DNA from: Hyalangium ruber
GTDB taxonomy: Bacteria; Myxococcota; Myxococcia; Myxococcales; Myxococcaceae
Direction of reading: 5' to 3'
DNA: 64,000 nucleotides
Assembly: GCF_034259325.1 (NCBI RefSeq)
Contig: NZ_JAXIVS010000001.1
Coordinates: forward strand, 310,001 to 374,000
A program made the position numbers and the translations under genes. Positions 34,563 through 42,688 of this stretch are shown one piece after another (the first letter of the stretch is position 1; each line of letters opens with the position of its first letter). The notes below the pieces were generated by a model. It worked only from the letters and a program-made list of their open reading frames with translations, was not told the origin of the DNA and made no database searches.

Positions 34563-36422
34563 TCAGTTGGACCTCGACAACTTCTCCGTTCGCAGCCCGT
34601 CCGGCAGCATCGCCACCGTGACGAGCAGCGCGCCGATGCTGGCGATGACGCTCTGATCGATGAACCGCTGGAGCGTCACCTCGGGCGCCGGGCCTGGGGT
34701 GCTCTCGGCCACGGCCCGCAGCACCTGCTCGCGCGAGGTGGGCGCATCGCACGCCAGCAGCAGGGCCAGCGCCTCCTCCGACAGCCGCTCACTGGAGCGA
34801 GAGCGGGTGAAGCGGCTGTCCACCAGGACGAAGCCGCCCTGCCAGTGTGGCCGCACGGCGAGCTCGCCACACTCGCGCCGCCGATGCCGCTCCTTCCACT
34901 CCTGGCAGAACGCGCCAATCGCGGCGCCGCGTTCGATCACCTGCCCGAACTGGGGGTGCTCGTAATCGAAGTAGTAGGCCAGCGCCTCCAGCGTCTCCTC
35001 CGGGAGGGGGAACACGTGCCGGTACGCGGCCATGGGCATGATGCGGGTGAACCCGTGCTCCCGCCAGCGCGCGTGGTTGGGGCTGAAGCGGTCCATCCGA
35101 ATCGGAGAGACCGCATCGGGCGGGCGCAGGTGCACCAGCTTGCGCAGCAGCGAGAGCGTGCGCTCGTAGTCGTCCAGGTCCTCCTGGGGGAACCCATAGA
35201 GGACGTTCCAGAGCGCCTCCACGCCGAGCTCCTGGCACCAGCGCAGCAGCGCCACGTTCTGCGCGCCGGAGACGCCCTTGCGCATCACCCGCAGCGTGCC
35301 ATCCGCCAGGCTCTCCACGCCGGCCTGCACGTGGGTGACGCCGGCCTCGCGCAGCTGCCGCACCTGGCGGCGCTTCAGGTTGGACTTGATCTCGAAGAAC
35401 TTATCCGTGCGCGCCGGCCGCTCCTCCCACAGGGGGAGCAAATCCTTGAAGGCGTCCATGCCCAGGATGTTGTCGGCGAACTGCAGCGGGAAGGGGCCGT
35501 GGCGACGCGCCAGCTCGTCGGTCTCCTCCAGCACCCGCTGGGGGCTCTTGCGGCGGAAGCCCATCGTCTCGCCATTCAGGCCGCAGAAGGTGCAGTGCGA
35601 GCGCGCCCCCCACCAGCAGCCGCGAGAGCCCTCCACGGGCAGCCACATGCCGTGGGCGAGCTGGGGCGCGCTGGTGCGCATGACGCGGAAGTAGTCCTCG
35701 TAGTCCGGGGTCCGCAGCGCATCGAGCAGCGCCGAGTCCGAGCCCTTGCCGCGCGGGGCCTCGCGAATCACCCCACCCTCCCGGTAGAGAAAGCCCGGAG
35801 GCACCTCGGGGCGGCCGTCGCGCAGGTTCTCGCAGAGCTGGGGGAAGGAGACATCCGCCTCGCTGGTGGCCACGTAGTCGAGGAACTCGAAGTGCTCCAT
35901 GTACTGGCGGCCCATGGCGGCCTCGAAGTTGGCGCCGCCGGCCACCAGCTTCACGTGCGGGTAGCGCTCGCGAATCATCCGCGCCAGGGCGAGCGAGGGC
36001 ATCGTCTGCTCGAAGGTGCTGGTGAAGCCCACCAGCGAGTACTGCCCCCAATCACAGGCCTCGAAGGCCAGGCGGAGGAACTGGGGCGCCAGCTCCTCCA
36101 GGGCCCAGATGGGGCCGCGCTGCTCGGGCGACAGGCCCCACACGGGGTGGTCCAGCACCTCGCGGGCGTAGGCCTCGCGGGCCGAGCCCCGGCGCCCATG
36201 GAAGGCCTGGGCAAAGGCCCACTCTCCGGCCAGCGCCGTCATCGGCGCCTCCGAGGTGAAGAAGGAGTAGGCCTCGGCGCCGAGCAGCTTCCACAGCAGG
36301 ACGTTGAAGTACTTGGTGTCGCACGCGATGCCCCGCTGCTTCACGGCCGCCTGGAGCAGCCCCGCGGCGAGGCTGGGGCGATTCACTGCGGCGAGGGGCA
36401 TGACCACCAGGGCAGTTTTCAT
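34563..36422 (-). CDS. RiPP maturation radical SAM C-methyltransferase (B12-binding, rSAM protein 1 type)
   Basis: 619 residues, cytoplasmic. The N-terminal ~200 residues are a cobalamin-binding Rossmann-type domain ([21 protein letters not shown]...[13 protein letters not shown]). The radical SAM domain has Fe-S ligands in [21 protein letters not shown] (C269, C277, C280), the unusual C-x7-C-x2-C spacing and the CGLNG tail of the RiPP maturation radical SAM protein 1 family (TIGR03975). The motif [11 protein letters not shown] and a C-terminal accessory region follow. Such enzymes methylate unactivated carbons in ribosomal peptides. The only candidate substrate nearby is the GPGG-repeat protein encoded 25 bp downstream. 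No peptidase or exporter is adjacent. Confidence 0.88.
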   Translation of the reverse strand: MKTALVVMPLAAVNRPSLAAGLLQAAVKQRGIACDTKYFNVLLWKLLGAEAYSFFTSEAPMTALAGEWAFAQAFHGRRGSAREAYAREVLDHPVWGLSPEQRGPIWALEELAPQFLRLAFEACDWGQYSLVGFTSTFEQTMPSLALARMIRERYPHVKLVAGGANFEAAMGRQYMEHFEFLDYVATSEADVSFPQLCENLRDGRPEVPPGFLYREGGVIREAPRGKGSDSALLDALRTPDYEDYFRVMRTSAPQLAHGMWLPVEGSRGCWWGARSHCTFCGLNGETMGFRRKSPQRVLEETDELARRHGPFPLQFADNILGMDAFKDLLPLWEERPARTDKFFEIKSNLKRRQVRQLREAGVTHVQAGVESLADGTLRVMRKGVSGAQNVALLRWCQELGVEALWNVLYGFPQEDLDDYERTLSLLRKLVHLRPPDAVSPIRMDRFSPNHARWREHGFTRIMPMAAYRHVFPLPEETLEALAYYFDYEHPQFGQVIERGAAIGAFCQEWKERHRRRECGELAVRPHWQGGFVLVDSRFTRSRSSERLSEEALALLLACDAPTSREQVLRAVAESTPGPAPEVTLQRFIDQSVIASIGALLVTVAMLPDGLRTEKLSRSN

Positions 36423-36512
36423 TAGCGGACACCGAGCCTAGGAACCCCTTGTACCCGCCGCAATGAACTTGAGGGGAGCCACCCGATTTCCCGGGCGGCC
36501 CGATCCGCGTGC

Positions 36513-36541
36513 TTGACAATCAATAAGCGCAAACTTATGAA
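36513..36541 (+). promoter_or_regulatory. Sigma-70-type promoter for the ArsR operon
   Basis: TTGACA (36513-36518) and TATGAA (36536-36541) are separated by 17 bp, an almost consensus housekeeping promoter and unusually AT-rich for this genome. The predicted transcription start, 6-7 bases after the -10 box, falls on the ATG of the regulator gene at 36548. There is no ribosome binding site before that ATG, so the mRNA is probably leaderless. Confidence 0.7.
36523..36538. promoter_or_regulatory. Putative ArsR-family operator ATAAG-N6-CTTAT
   Basis: A perfect inverted repeat ATAAG (36523-36527) and CTTAT (36534-36538) with a six-base spacer fills the promoter spacer and runs into the -10 box. 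ArsR/SdpR-type repressors bind similar AT-rich imperfect palindromes overlapping their own promoter, so this is the likely autoregulatory site. Confidence 0.6.
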
Positions 36542-36547
36542 TAGTGC

Positions 36548-36877
36548 ATGCAGAGCGCGGTCGTGGCCGAGGACAAGATCTTCCAGGCGCTGGCGGACCC
36601 CAGCCGCCGGGCGATCTTCGAGTCGCTCACGCGGGGCGAAGCGGCGGTGAAGGACCTCACGGCGCGCTTCGACATCTCGCAGCCCGCGGTCTCGCAGCAC
36701 CTCGCCACCTTGAAAGAGGCCGGCCTGGTGAACGGCCGGCGCGAAGGGCGCTGTGTCTACTACCGGGTGGAGCCGCGCGGACTGAAGCCGCTCATCGACT
36801 GGATCGCGCACTACCGCGCCTTCTGGACGGAGCACGTCGATCGCCTTGAAGAACTGCTGGAGAAAATGGACGAATGA
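36548..36877 (+). CDS. ArsR/SmtB-family winged-helix repressor
   Basis: 109 residues: FQALADPSRRAIFESLTRGEAAVKDLTARFDISQPAVSQHLATLKEAGLVNGRREGRCVYYRVEP, the typical ArsR helix-turn-helix and wing. It lacks the Cys metal site of arsenic sensors, so it belongs to the SdpR-like non-metal group. It overlaps the SRPBCC gene by four bases (ATGA), the standard pairing of such repressors with AHSA1-type proteins. It is probably autoregulated through the palindrome in its promoter. Confidence 0.9.
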   Translation: MQSAVVAEDKIFQALADPSRRAIFESLTRGEAAVKDLTARFDISQPAVSQHLATLKEAGLVNGRREGRCVYYRVEPRGLKPLIDWIAHYRAFWTEHVDRLEELLEKMDE

Positions 36878-37317
36878 ACCTCACCGACAAGACCGCCCCA
36901 TCGCAAACCGAATCGATTTCATTTGAATTCGATTTGAATCATTCGCCGGCGAAGGTGTGGCGCGCGCTCACCGACCCCGAGCTGCTCACCGAGTGGCTCC
37001 TGCCCGTCTTCGAGTTCAAGCTCGAGCCGGGGGCCGCGTTCAAATTCAAGACGCAGCCGTACCCTGGCTGGGACGGCAGCGTGAACTGCCGGGTGCTCGA
37101 GAGCGAAGCGCAGAAGAAGCTCAGCTACACGTGGGTCGTCGGCGACATGTTGGACACCGTCGTGACCTTCACGCTCACGCCCACGACCTCGGGCACCCGC
37201 CTTTCCCTCGTGCAGTCGGGCTTCAAGCCGGACCAGAAGCAGAACTTTGGTGGCGCGCGCTACGGCTGGAAGATGATGGGCGGGAAGCTCGTCGACCTGC
37301 TCGCGAAGATTTCTTGA
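36874..37317 (+). CDS. SRPBCC / AHSA1-like domain protein
   Basis: 147 residues forming a helix-grip START-like fold: ISFEFDLNHSPAKVWRALTDPELLTEWLLP at the N-terminus and SGFKPDQKQNFGGARYGWKMMGGKLVDLLAKI at the C-terminus, as in AHSA1/CalC-type proteins. These bind hydrophobic small molecules or act as stress proteins. Start and stop are fixed by the ATGA overlap with the ArsR gene, which indicates co-translation. The ligand is unknown. Confidence 0.88.
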   Translation: MNLTDKTAPSQTESISFEFDLNHSPAKVWRALTDPELLTEWLLPVFEFKLEPGAAFKFKTQPYPGWDGSVNCRVLESEAQKKLSYTWVVGDMLDTVVTFTLTPTTSGTRLSLVQSGFKPDQKQNFGGARYGWKMMGGKLVDLLAKIS

Positions 37318-37357
37318 GTCGCTCGAGGCTTCGGCCTCGTCTTCAGAGGAGAACCCA

Positions 37358-37576
37358 TTGAACTGGACGCATTGGATTCGGCAGATCCACCGCTGGCTGT
37401 CCCTTGTCTTCACGGTGGCCGTCATCGCCAACCTCATCGCCATGGGACAGGAGGAGCCTGCCGTCTGGGTGGGCTTCCTGGCACTGCCCCCGCTCATCTT
37501 TCTGCTGTTCACCGGGCTGTACTTGTTCGTGCTGCCGTATGCCGCCAGGTGGCGCAGCGGGCGACGCACCAGCTGA
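37358..37576 (+). CDS. Small membrane protein, third gene of the ArsR operon
   Basis: 72 residues from a TTG at 37358, supported by AGAGGAG six bases upstream. Two hydrophobic helices are seen (WLSLVFTVAVIANLIAMG and FLALPPLIFLLFTGLYLFVLPYAA), with basic ends (RWRSGRRTS). The MNWTHWIRQIHRWLS opening resembles small PepSY-like/DoxX-type operon partners of ArsR-SRPBCC pairs. It follows the SRPBCC gene by 40 bp. Its role is not known. Confidence 0.75.
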   Translation: MNWTHWIRQIHRWLSLVFTVAVIANLIAMGQEEPAVWVGFLALPPLIFLLFTGLYLFVLPYAARWRSGRRTS

Positions 37577-37690
37577 ACGCGCGGCCCTTCCCTCGCCTGA
37601 GGAAGCGGAGTGTCAAGGCGGAAGGTCCAGTGTGACTCCCCGTGCGGCCGCTACGCGCGAAGCACTTCGAGCGTGGGAGCCGGTTTCCAT

Positions 37691-39130
37691 ATGACAAGGG
37701 GTCCAGTTGCAAGACCGTGGCGGGTGGATCTGCCGCTGGAGCCCGCCAGCTCCACGCCGCTCTACCGTCAGCTCGTCCAGGCCATCGCCCGCGACATCCG
37801 CCGAGGAAGGCTGCGCCCGGGGGATGCTCTGCCCGGTACTCGCACGCTCGCGGAGGAGCTGGGCATCACGCGCAAGGTGGTCGTCACCGCGCTCGATGAG
37901 CTCGTCTCCCAGGGGTGGCTGGTCTCGCAGCCCGCGCGCGGAACCTTCGTCTCCCCTGCCCTTCCAGCCCATGCGGTCGCCGACGCCGAGCCCAGGCGGG
38001 CGGACGTACGTCAGGGGCCCGTGGGAGCAAGGCCCGCTGTCCTCACCTTGAACGATGGTTCCCCGGATGCACGCCTTGCGCCCCTGGAAGCCCTGGCGCG
38101 GGCGTATCGCAGAGCCCTGCTCCGACTCTCACGCAAGGGCCTCGGGTATGGAGACGCACGGGGTGACGCGGTGCTGCGGGAAGTCCTCTCCTCGTTCCTG
38201 AACCAGGCCCGAGGGCTCTCGAGCCGGCCGGAGCAGCTCGTCATCACCCGAGGCAGCCAGATGGCGCTGCTGCTCGCGGGCAAGGCGCTCGTCCGCCCGG
38301 GCGAGCTCGTCGCCGTGGAGTCCCCCGGCTACACGCCAGCCTGGGATGCGTTTCGGTTCGTGGGCGCGGAGCTGTGCCCTGTCCCCGTGGACCACGAGGG
38401 ATTGCGGATCGACGCACTGGAGCGGGTGCTCGCGCGTGGGCGGGTTCGCGCGGTCTACACGACGCCCCACCACCAGTACCCCACGACCGTCTCTCTCTCC
38501 GCGGCGCGGCGCCTAGCGCTCCTGTCTCTCGCGGCGAAGCACGGCTTCACCATCATCGAGGACGATTACGACTACGAGTACTACTACGCGTCACGTCCGC
38601 TCCTGCCCATGGCGAGCACCGACGAACTCCGGAGCGTGGTGTACATCGGCTCGCTCTCGAAGCTGCTCGCGCCGGGCATCCGAGTCGGATACCTCGTGGC
38701 GAACGAGTAGCTCCTCGAGAAGGCGGTGGAGGCGCGGGCGACGGTGGACCGGCAGGGAGAGCCCGCGCTGGAGCGCGCCGTCGCGGAGCTTCTCGAGGAC
38801 GGCGAGCTTCAACGGCACGCGCTCAAGGCACGTCGGGTGTACGAGGGGCGCCGGGATCACCTGGTGTCACGCCTGCGGACCCAGCGGCACCTGCGGGAGC
38901 TGCTCGAGTTCGATGTGCCCTCGGGAGGACTGGCCCTCTGGCTGAGGGCCAGGGACGGGATAGACGTGGAGGCGTGGAGCCGCCGCGCCGCCGCGCAGGG
39001 ACTCCTCTTCACGCCCGGCAGTGCGCATGGAGGGGAGCGGCTGGCGCGGCAGGGCTTTCGCGCTGGATACGCCGCGCTGGAACCACGGGAACTGGATGCC
39101 GCGGTCACGCTGCTCGGCAAGAGTGCGTAG
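37691..39130 (+). pseudogene. MocR/PdxR-type GntR-aminotransferase regulator interrupted by an in-frame TAG
   Basis: From the ATG at 37691 a GntR winged helix (PLYRQLVQAIARDIRRGRLRPGDALPGTRTLAEELGITRKVVVTALDEL) leads into a fold-type I aminotransferase-like domain with the PLP Lys in YIGSLSKLLAPGIRVGY. The reading frame stops at TAG (38708-38710) after VANE, then continues in the same frame (LLEKAVEARATVDRQGE...) to 39130 without other damage. One C-to-T change (CAG to TAG) would explain it. Unless the stop is read through, the product lacks the C-terminal ~140 residues. PdxR-like regulators control vitamin B6 or GABA genes; the target here is unknown. Confidence 0.8.
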
Positions 39131-39156
39131 GGGCGACGACCCCAGAGCCTCGTTGC

Positions 39157-39777
39157 TCACTGCGCGCTTCTGTCCCCTTGCCGCAGCGTCACGCTGCCCA
39201 GAAATCGGGCCTTGCCGATCATCTCCAGCGTGTGCCTGGCCGCTGAGAAGTGCGTGGAGTCCAGTGGGACGCACAACAGCGCGCGCTCGGCGGCCAGCGC
39301 CACCTCGAGGCCCACTGGGTTGGTGATGACCGAGTCGATGCAGATGACGCTCATCCCCCCCTGCTCCACGGAGGAGCGGAGGTCATGCACCAGACGGGGA
39401 GCGGCTCCAGGCCGCAGGCCCTCGGCGTCGATCAGCCGCAGGGGCCTCTGGCGGTACTGGTTGCCCACCGCGACGATGGCGCGCCCGGTTGCCAGGCCCG
39501 AGGTCCCCGGCTGGGCGGGCACCACCACCAGCGAGGACCACCGCTCCCGCTGAGTGAGCAGCGTCCACAGGTGCAGCAGCTCGTTGGGAACAGGCTCCGC
39601 GCTGGCCGGGGTCAGCTCGTTCGGGAACGAGGGCTCTTCCCGTGCGAGGGGCACAGGAGTCAGTCGGCTCTGTACCGCGGACCGAGGCCCAGAACGTCCC
39701 GCGCCGGAATTGTCCATTGGCTCGTGCATAGGCTCATCCAGTTCTCGGGTGGGAGTTCGGGTATCAGCTGGCGCCAT
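39157..39777 (-). CDS. Degenerate CpsD/Wzc-type tyrosine-kinase-like protein (probable pseudokinase)
   Basis: 206 residues; the start is taken at 39777, overlapping the sugar transferase stop by 14 bp, though internal ATGs at 39729 or 39717 are possible. After a disordered N-terminus, the segment SLVVVPAQPGTSGLATGRAIVAVGN aligns with the Walker A region of bacterial tyrosine kinases but lacks the GKS/T lysine. RLIDAEGLRP matches Walker A' in position (LIDADLRRP). VICIDSVITNPVGLEVALAAERALLCV matches Walker B. There is no Tyr-rich tail. It may be a non-catalytic regulator of polysaccharide assembly or a capping subunit. The family is inferred by pattern only. Confidence 0.5.
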   Translation of the reverse strand: MAPADTRTPTRELDEPMHEPMDNSGAGRSGPRSAVQSRLTPVPLAREEPSFPNELTPASAEPVPNELLHLWTLLTQRERWSSLVVVPAQPGTSGLATGRAIVAVGNQYRQRPLRLIDAEGLRPGAAPRLVHDLRSSVEQGGMSVICIDSVITNPVGLEVALAAERALLCVPLDSTHFSAARHTLEMIGKARFLGSVTLRQGDRSAQ

Positions 39778-41212
39778 TGCCCGTGAGGACCACGGGCACC
39801 GTCTTCACGATAAGCCTCAGGTCCGTCAGCAGGGTCCAGTTGTCGATGTACTGCATGTCCAGGTACATCCACTCCTCGAAGGAGATCTGGTTGCGGCCCG
39901 AGACCTGCCAGATGCAGGTAAGGCCGGGTCGCACCGACAGACGGCGGCGCTGCCAGGCCGCGTACTTCTCCACCTCCTTGGGTAGTGGCGGGCGCGGCCC
40001 TACCACGCTCATCTCCCCGCGCAGCACGTTGATCAGCTGGGGCAGCTCGTCGATGGAGTACTTGCGGATGAAGCGCCCGATGGGGGTGATGCGCGGGTCG
40101 TTCCTGATCTTGAACACCGGACCGGTTTGCTCGTTGAGCGCCTCCAGCTTGGCCTTCAACTCCTCGGCGTTGACCACCATGGAGCGGAACTTGAGCATGT
40201 CGAACGGCTTGCCGTGCAGGCCCACGCGCTGCTGCTTGAAGAAGATGGGGCCGCGCGAGGTGAGCTTGATGAGCAGCGCCACCGTCAACAGCAGCGGCGA
40301 GAGCACCAGCAGCGCCGCGGCCGAGGAGATGATGTCGAACAGGCGCTTGATGGCCATCTGATGCGGGGCGGGTGCGTGCGTGACGAAGTGCAGGTAGCCG
40401 TCGGCCACCACGTGGCTGGCCTCGGGGCGGGCGCGGTCCATGCGGAAGGGGTGAGCCGGCAGGGCGAACGGAATACCGAAGCGCTCGCACAGCTTGATGG
40501 CCGCCTGCATCTCCGCGCCGTGCTTCTGCACGTTGCCCGCGATGTAGACGAGGTCCACCGGCACCTGACACAGCGTCGCTTCGAGCTGCTCCACCTGCCC
40601 CAGCACGGGGCCGGGCACCTCGGATGACGCCTGCTCGGAGTGGAAGGCCAGGTAGCCCGCGATGCGGCGGCGGCCGTGCTTGAGCAGGTCCTCGCCCGTC
40701 AACCGCCCCATGGCGCCCACGCCGAGGATGAGCGCCTCGTCCACGGGGGCCTCGCGCGCCGCCAACCGGCGGAACACCAGCTGCCGCGCGGCCAGCACGC
40801 TCGTCCACAAGAGCAGTGGGAAGACGCTCAGCGCCATTACCGGCAGTTCCCCGCCGAGCAGCACCCGCTGCACGGAGAGCACACCCGTGAGGGACACCAC
40901 CGTGATGGACACCAGCGCCAGGTCATCCATCGGTGCCCGGTCCGAGACGCGCGGGTCGTACAGGCACAGCGCGCTGCCCACGAGCAGCCACACCAGCCCA
41001 GCGACACCCAGCATCAGCCACAGGTCCAGATGACCCAGCTGATGCGGGTACCCCATCAGTACCGTGGAGCCCAGCAGGGCGCTCATGACGAGCAGCAAGT
41101 CCACCAGCAGGTTCAGCTTCGCCGCGAATCCCGGGAAAAGTACGCCCAGGTTGGAGTGTTGCAGGGTGCTTCGGGAGGGCCCAGGCGGAGGGAGGCGCTT
41201 CAGGGGGTCCAT
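39764..41212 (-). CDS. Exopolysaccharide polyprenyl glycosylphosphotransferase (WcaJ/EpsZ type)
   Basis: 482 residues from the ATG at 41212 (GAAAGG site). An N-terminal membrane region of four to five helices (about 35-160) and a cytoplasmic CoA-binding-like domain (DEALILGVGAMGRLTGEDLL) precede the bacterial sugar transferase domain (about 280-482). That domain has the membrane hairpin KRLFDIISSAAALLVLSPLLLTVALLIKL, the Asp-Glu catalytic region DELPQLINVLRGEMSVVGPRPPLP and WQVSGRNQ. It attaches the first sugar-phosphate to undecaprenyl phosphate to start polysaccharide repeat synthesis. Myxococcus EpsZ and ExoE are of this kind. A sigma-54 promoter lies upstream. Confidence 0.88.
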   Translation of the reverse strand: MDPLKRLPPPGPSRSTLQHSNLGVLFPGFAAKLNLLVDLLLVMSALLGSTVLMGYPHQLGHLDLWLMLGVAGLVWLLVGSALCLYDPRVSDRAPMDDLALVSITVVSLTGVLSVQRVLLGGELPVMALSVFPLLLWTSVLAARQLVFRRLAAREAPVDEALILGVGAMGRLTGEDLLKHGRRRIAGYLAFHSEQASSEVPGPVLGQVEQLEATLCQVPVDLVYIAGNVQKHGAEMQAAIKLCERFGIPFALPAHPFRMDRARPEASHVVADGYLHFVTHAPAPHQMAIKRLFDIISSAAALLVLSPLLLTVALLIKLTSRGPIFFKQQRVGLHGKPFDMLKFRSMVVNAEELKAKLEALNEQTGPVFKIRNDPRITPIGRFIRKYSIDELPQLINVLRGEMSVVGPRPPLPKEVEKYAAWQRRRLSVRPGLTCIWQVSGRNQISFEEWMYLDMQYIDNWTLLTDLRLIVKTVPVVLTGNGAS

Positions 41213-41269
41213 CAGCACGGCCTTTCGTGGTGTCGATCCGGAGGGATGCAGGCGCGTTCCGGAGACAGA

Positions 41270-41284
41270 GCAGCATGCGTGCCA
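41270..41284 (-). promoter_or_regulatory. Sigma-54 promoter of the sugar transferase gene
   Basis: Read on the minus strand: TGGCACG-CATG-CTGC, matching the -24/-12 consensus TGGCACG-N4-TTGC at all but one base and keeping the GG and GC with correct 10 bp spacing. Transcription would start about 45 bp before the ATG at 41212. Use of sigma-54 implies an enhancer-binding protein, as known for Myxococcus eps genes. Confidence 0.65.
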
Positions 41285-41340
41285 CGGTTCTCCGTGCGTG
41301 GAATTCCGCGGGCCGCTCCCATCTCTCAGGCCGAAACGCT

Positions 41341-41365
41341 CCAGACCTGACATGTCAGCGTCTGG
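41341..41365. promoter_or_regulatory. 25 bp palindrome, candidate enhancer site
   Basis: Left arm CCAGACCTGACA and right arm TGTCAGCGTCTGG are reverse complements except for one extra base; the centre TGACATGTCA is perfect. It lies about 57-81 bp upstream of the -24 box of the sigma-54 promoter, the usual place for an NtrC-type activator to bind. Confidence 0.6.
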
Positions 41366-41560
41366 ATCGACGCGTCGGCGTCAGGATTGGACGCAAGGAC
41401 TGCCACAACGCCGCGCGCGCTCCGGGTCCTTCGAGCCGCTTGGGGTGAAATTGACCCGCGGACTCAAGAAGTCTTCAAGGGATGCCCAGGGCCGCGAGGA
41501 TGCGAGCCCCAAGTCCGAGAGCGGTCCCGTCGCCTACATCAGCACCCACCGTACCCGGTA

Positions 41561-41582
41561 GGTTCGATTCCCGCCGCCTCCA
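41561..41582 (+). repeat. tmRNA/tRNA 3'-end-like sequence, copy B
   Basis: GGTTCGATTCCCGCC followed by GCCTCCA, identical to copy C (44139) over 21 bases. The TTCGATT loop, CCCGC stem strand and CGCCTCC acceptor strand ending in A are those of a tmRNA or tRNA 3' end, but there is no matching 5' part upstream. Confidence 0.55.
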
Positions 41583-41625
41583 CTCGCTGAGCACCAGGTT
41601 CTCCGAGCCTACCGCCGACCTTCCG

Positions 41626-42402
41626 TCAGCGCGCGCGCGTCGCGGTCTTGGCGCGGGCGGGGACGGCCTTCGCCTTGGAGGTCTTCTTCGCCTCCATCGC
41701 CTTCCGCGCCTCGGTCTTTTCGCCCTTTCGAAGGGCGAGCGCCGCGGGGATCCACTCGGGCGGGTAGCTCGACGTGCAGCCCGGCGACACGGGCCTTGTG
41801 TCCCAGCGGCCGAGGCGCTTGCCCACTGCGATGGCCTCCGCCGTGTGCTCGGGGAGGTGGACGCCGATGTAACACAGGCACCAGTTGAGGCCTTCCTTGA
41901 CCACGTAGGGTGCGGAGGGCAGTTCCCGCTCGATGCGGGCGAGGGTGGCGCCGACGTCCAGGCCCTTCACTTTCCGTTTCGCGATGCGTTCCGCGAGGAG
42001 CCTCCACCCGGACCTTCGCATCAGTTCATCGGTCCCGTTCACCCACCGCGTCTGGAGGGTCTCGGCGATGGGCGAATAGACGAGCGCGCGAAGGATCAGC
42101 TCGTCCGCCAGCATCGGGTGGGCGAGCGGCTCGAGCATCCCGCGCGCCTCCTTCTCGGTCAGCGCCTTCGGATCCAGGATCATGCACGCCAGGAGTCGCG
42201 CCTCGTGGTTGCCGGTGGCCCACAGCTCCAGCCCGAGCGGGTGGTTCGTGCCGACGGTCTGCGCCAGGGCGCGGATCTTCCCCATGAGCACGCCATAGAC
42301 CTTGTCGCCCGCGCCATCGCGGACGTAGCGCGCTCGCACCTTCTCATCGCCTTGGCGCTCGAGCTGCTTCATCACCTCGGACTTCGTCATCGCTTTCGAC
42401 AT
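41626..42402 (-). CDS. DNA alkylation repair protein (AlkD-like HEAT repeats)
   Basis: 258 residues, all-helical (MTKSEVMKQLERQGDEKVRARYVRDGAGDKVYGVLMGKIRALAQTVG...). The HEAT-like repeats and the conserved GDEKVRARYVRDGAG-type opening are typical of the DNA alkylation repair family. These excise N3- and N7-alkylated purines. The lysine/alanine-rich tail (KTEARKAMEAKKTSKAKAVPARAKTATRAR) should add non-specific DNA affinity. It stands alone between two RNA 3'-end-like repeats. Confidence 0.85.
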   Translation of the reverse strand: MSKAMTKSEVMKQLERQGDEKVRARYVRDGAGDKVYGVLMGKIRALAQTVGTNHPLGLELWATGNHEARLLACMILDPKALTEKEARGMLEPLAHPMLADELILRALVYSPIAETLQTRWVNGTDELMRRSGWRLLAERIAKRKVKGLDVGATLARIERELPSAPYVVKEGLNWCLCYIGVHLPEHTAEAIAVGKRLGRWDTRPVSPGCTSSYPPEWIPAALALRKGEKTEARKAMEAKKTSKAKAVPARAKTATRAR

Positions 42403-42688
42403 CGGGGATCCTCAGGCGTGTCCAGCGCGCCGATACTAATACAACAGGACTTTGCGCCCCATTGACTCCAAAGAGCTCAAGGTCTCGCAGGGTCCCTCGT
42501 CGCGGGGGAGACAGTGGTTCTCCCCCAGGTGCTCAGCTTCGCGCGCGCATCCAGCGCAGGCGCTGCTGCAGCGAGTGCGCTTGGTCTGGCACCAGCGAGT
42601 TGCAGGGCCGAGCCCAAGAACTGGATGAAAGACACGGCACCGAACTGCCCACCGCGCAGACGCAGCCGCCGTACCCTCCGGGCCCGGA

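Larger units (their letters stand above)
41213..41625. other. 413 bp intergenic region: sugar transferase promoter and RNA 3'-end remnant
   Basis: No gene found. The left part holds a sigma-54 promoter (41270-41284, minus) and a large palindrome (41341-41365). The right part holds copy B of the tmRNA/tRNA 3'-end-like sequence (41561-41582). The DNA between 41366 and 41560 shows no recognisable coding or RNA gene, and in particular no 5' half of a tRNA or tmRNA. Confidence 0.6.

Noticed and set aside
42403-42688. Possible small gene on the plus strand (76 codons from 42462)
   Set aside because: No ribosome site, Arg/Pro-rich composition and no recognisable fold; treated as plain intergenic DNA.
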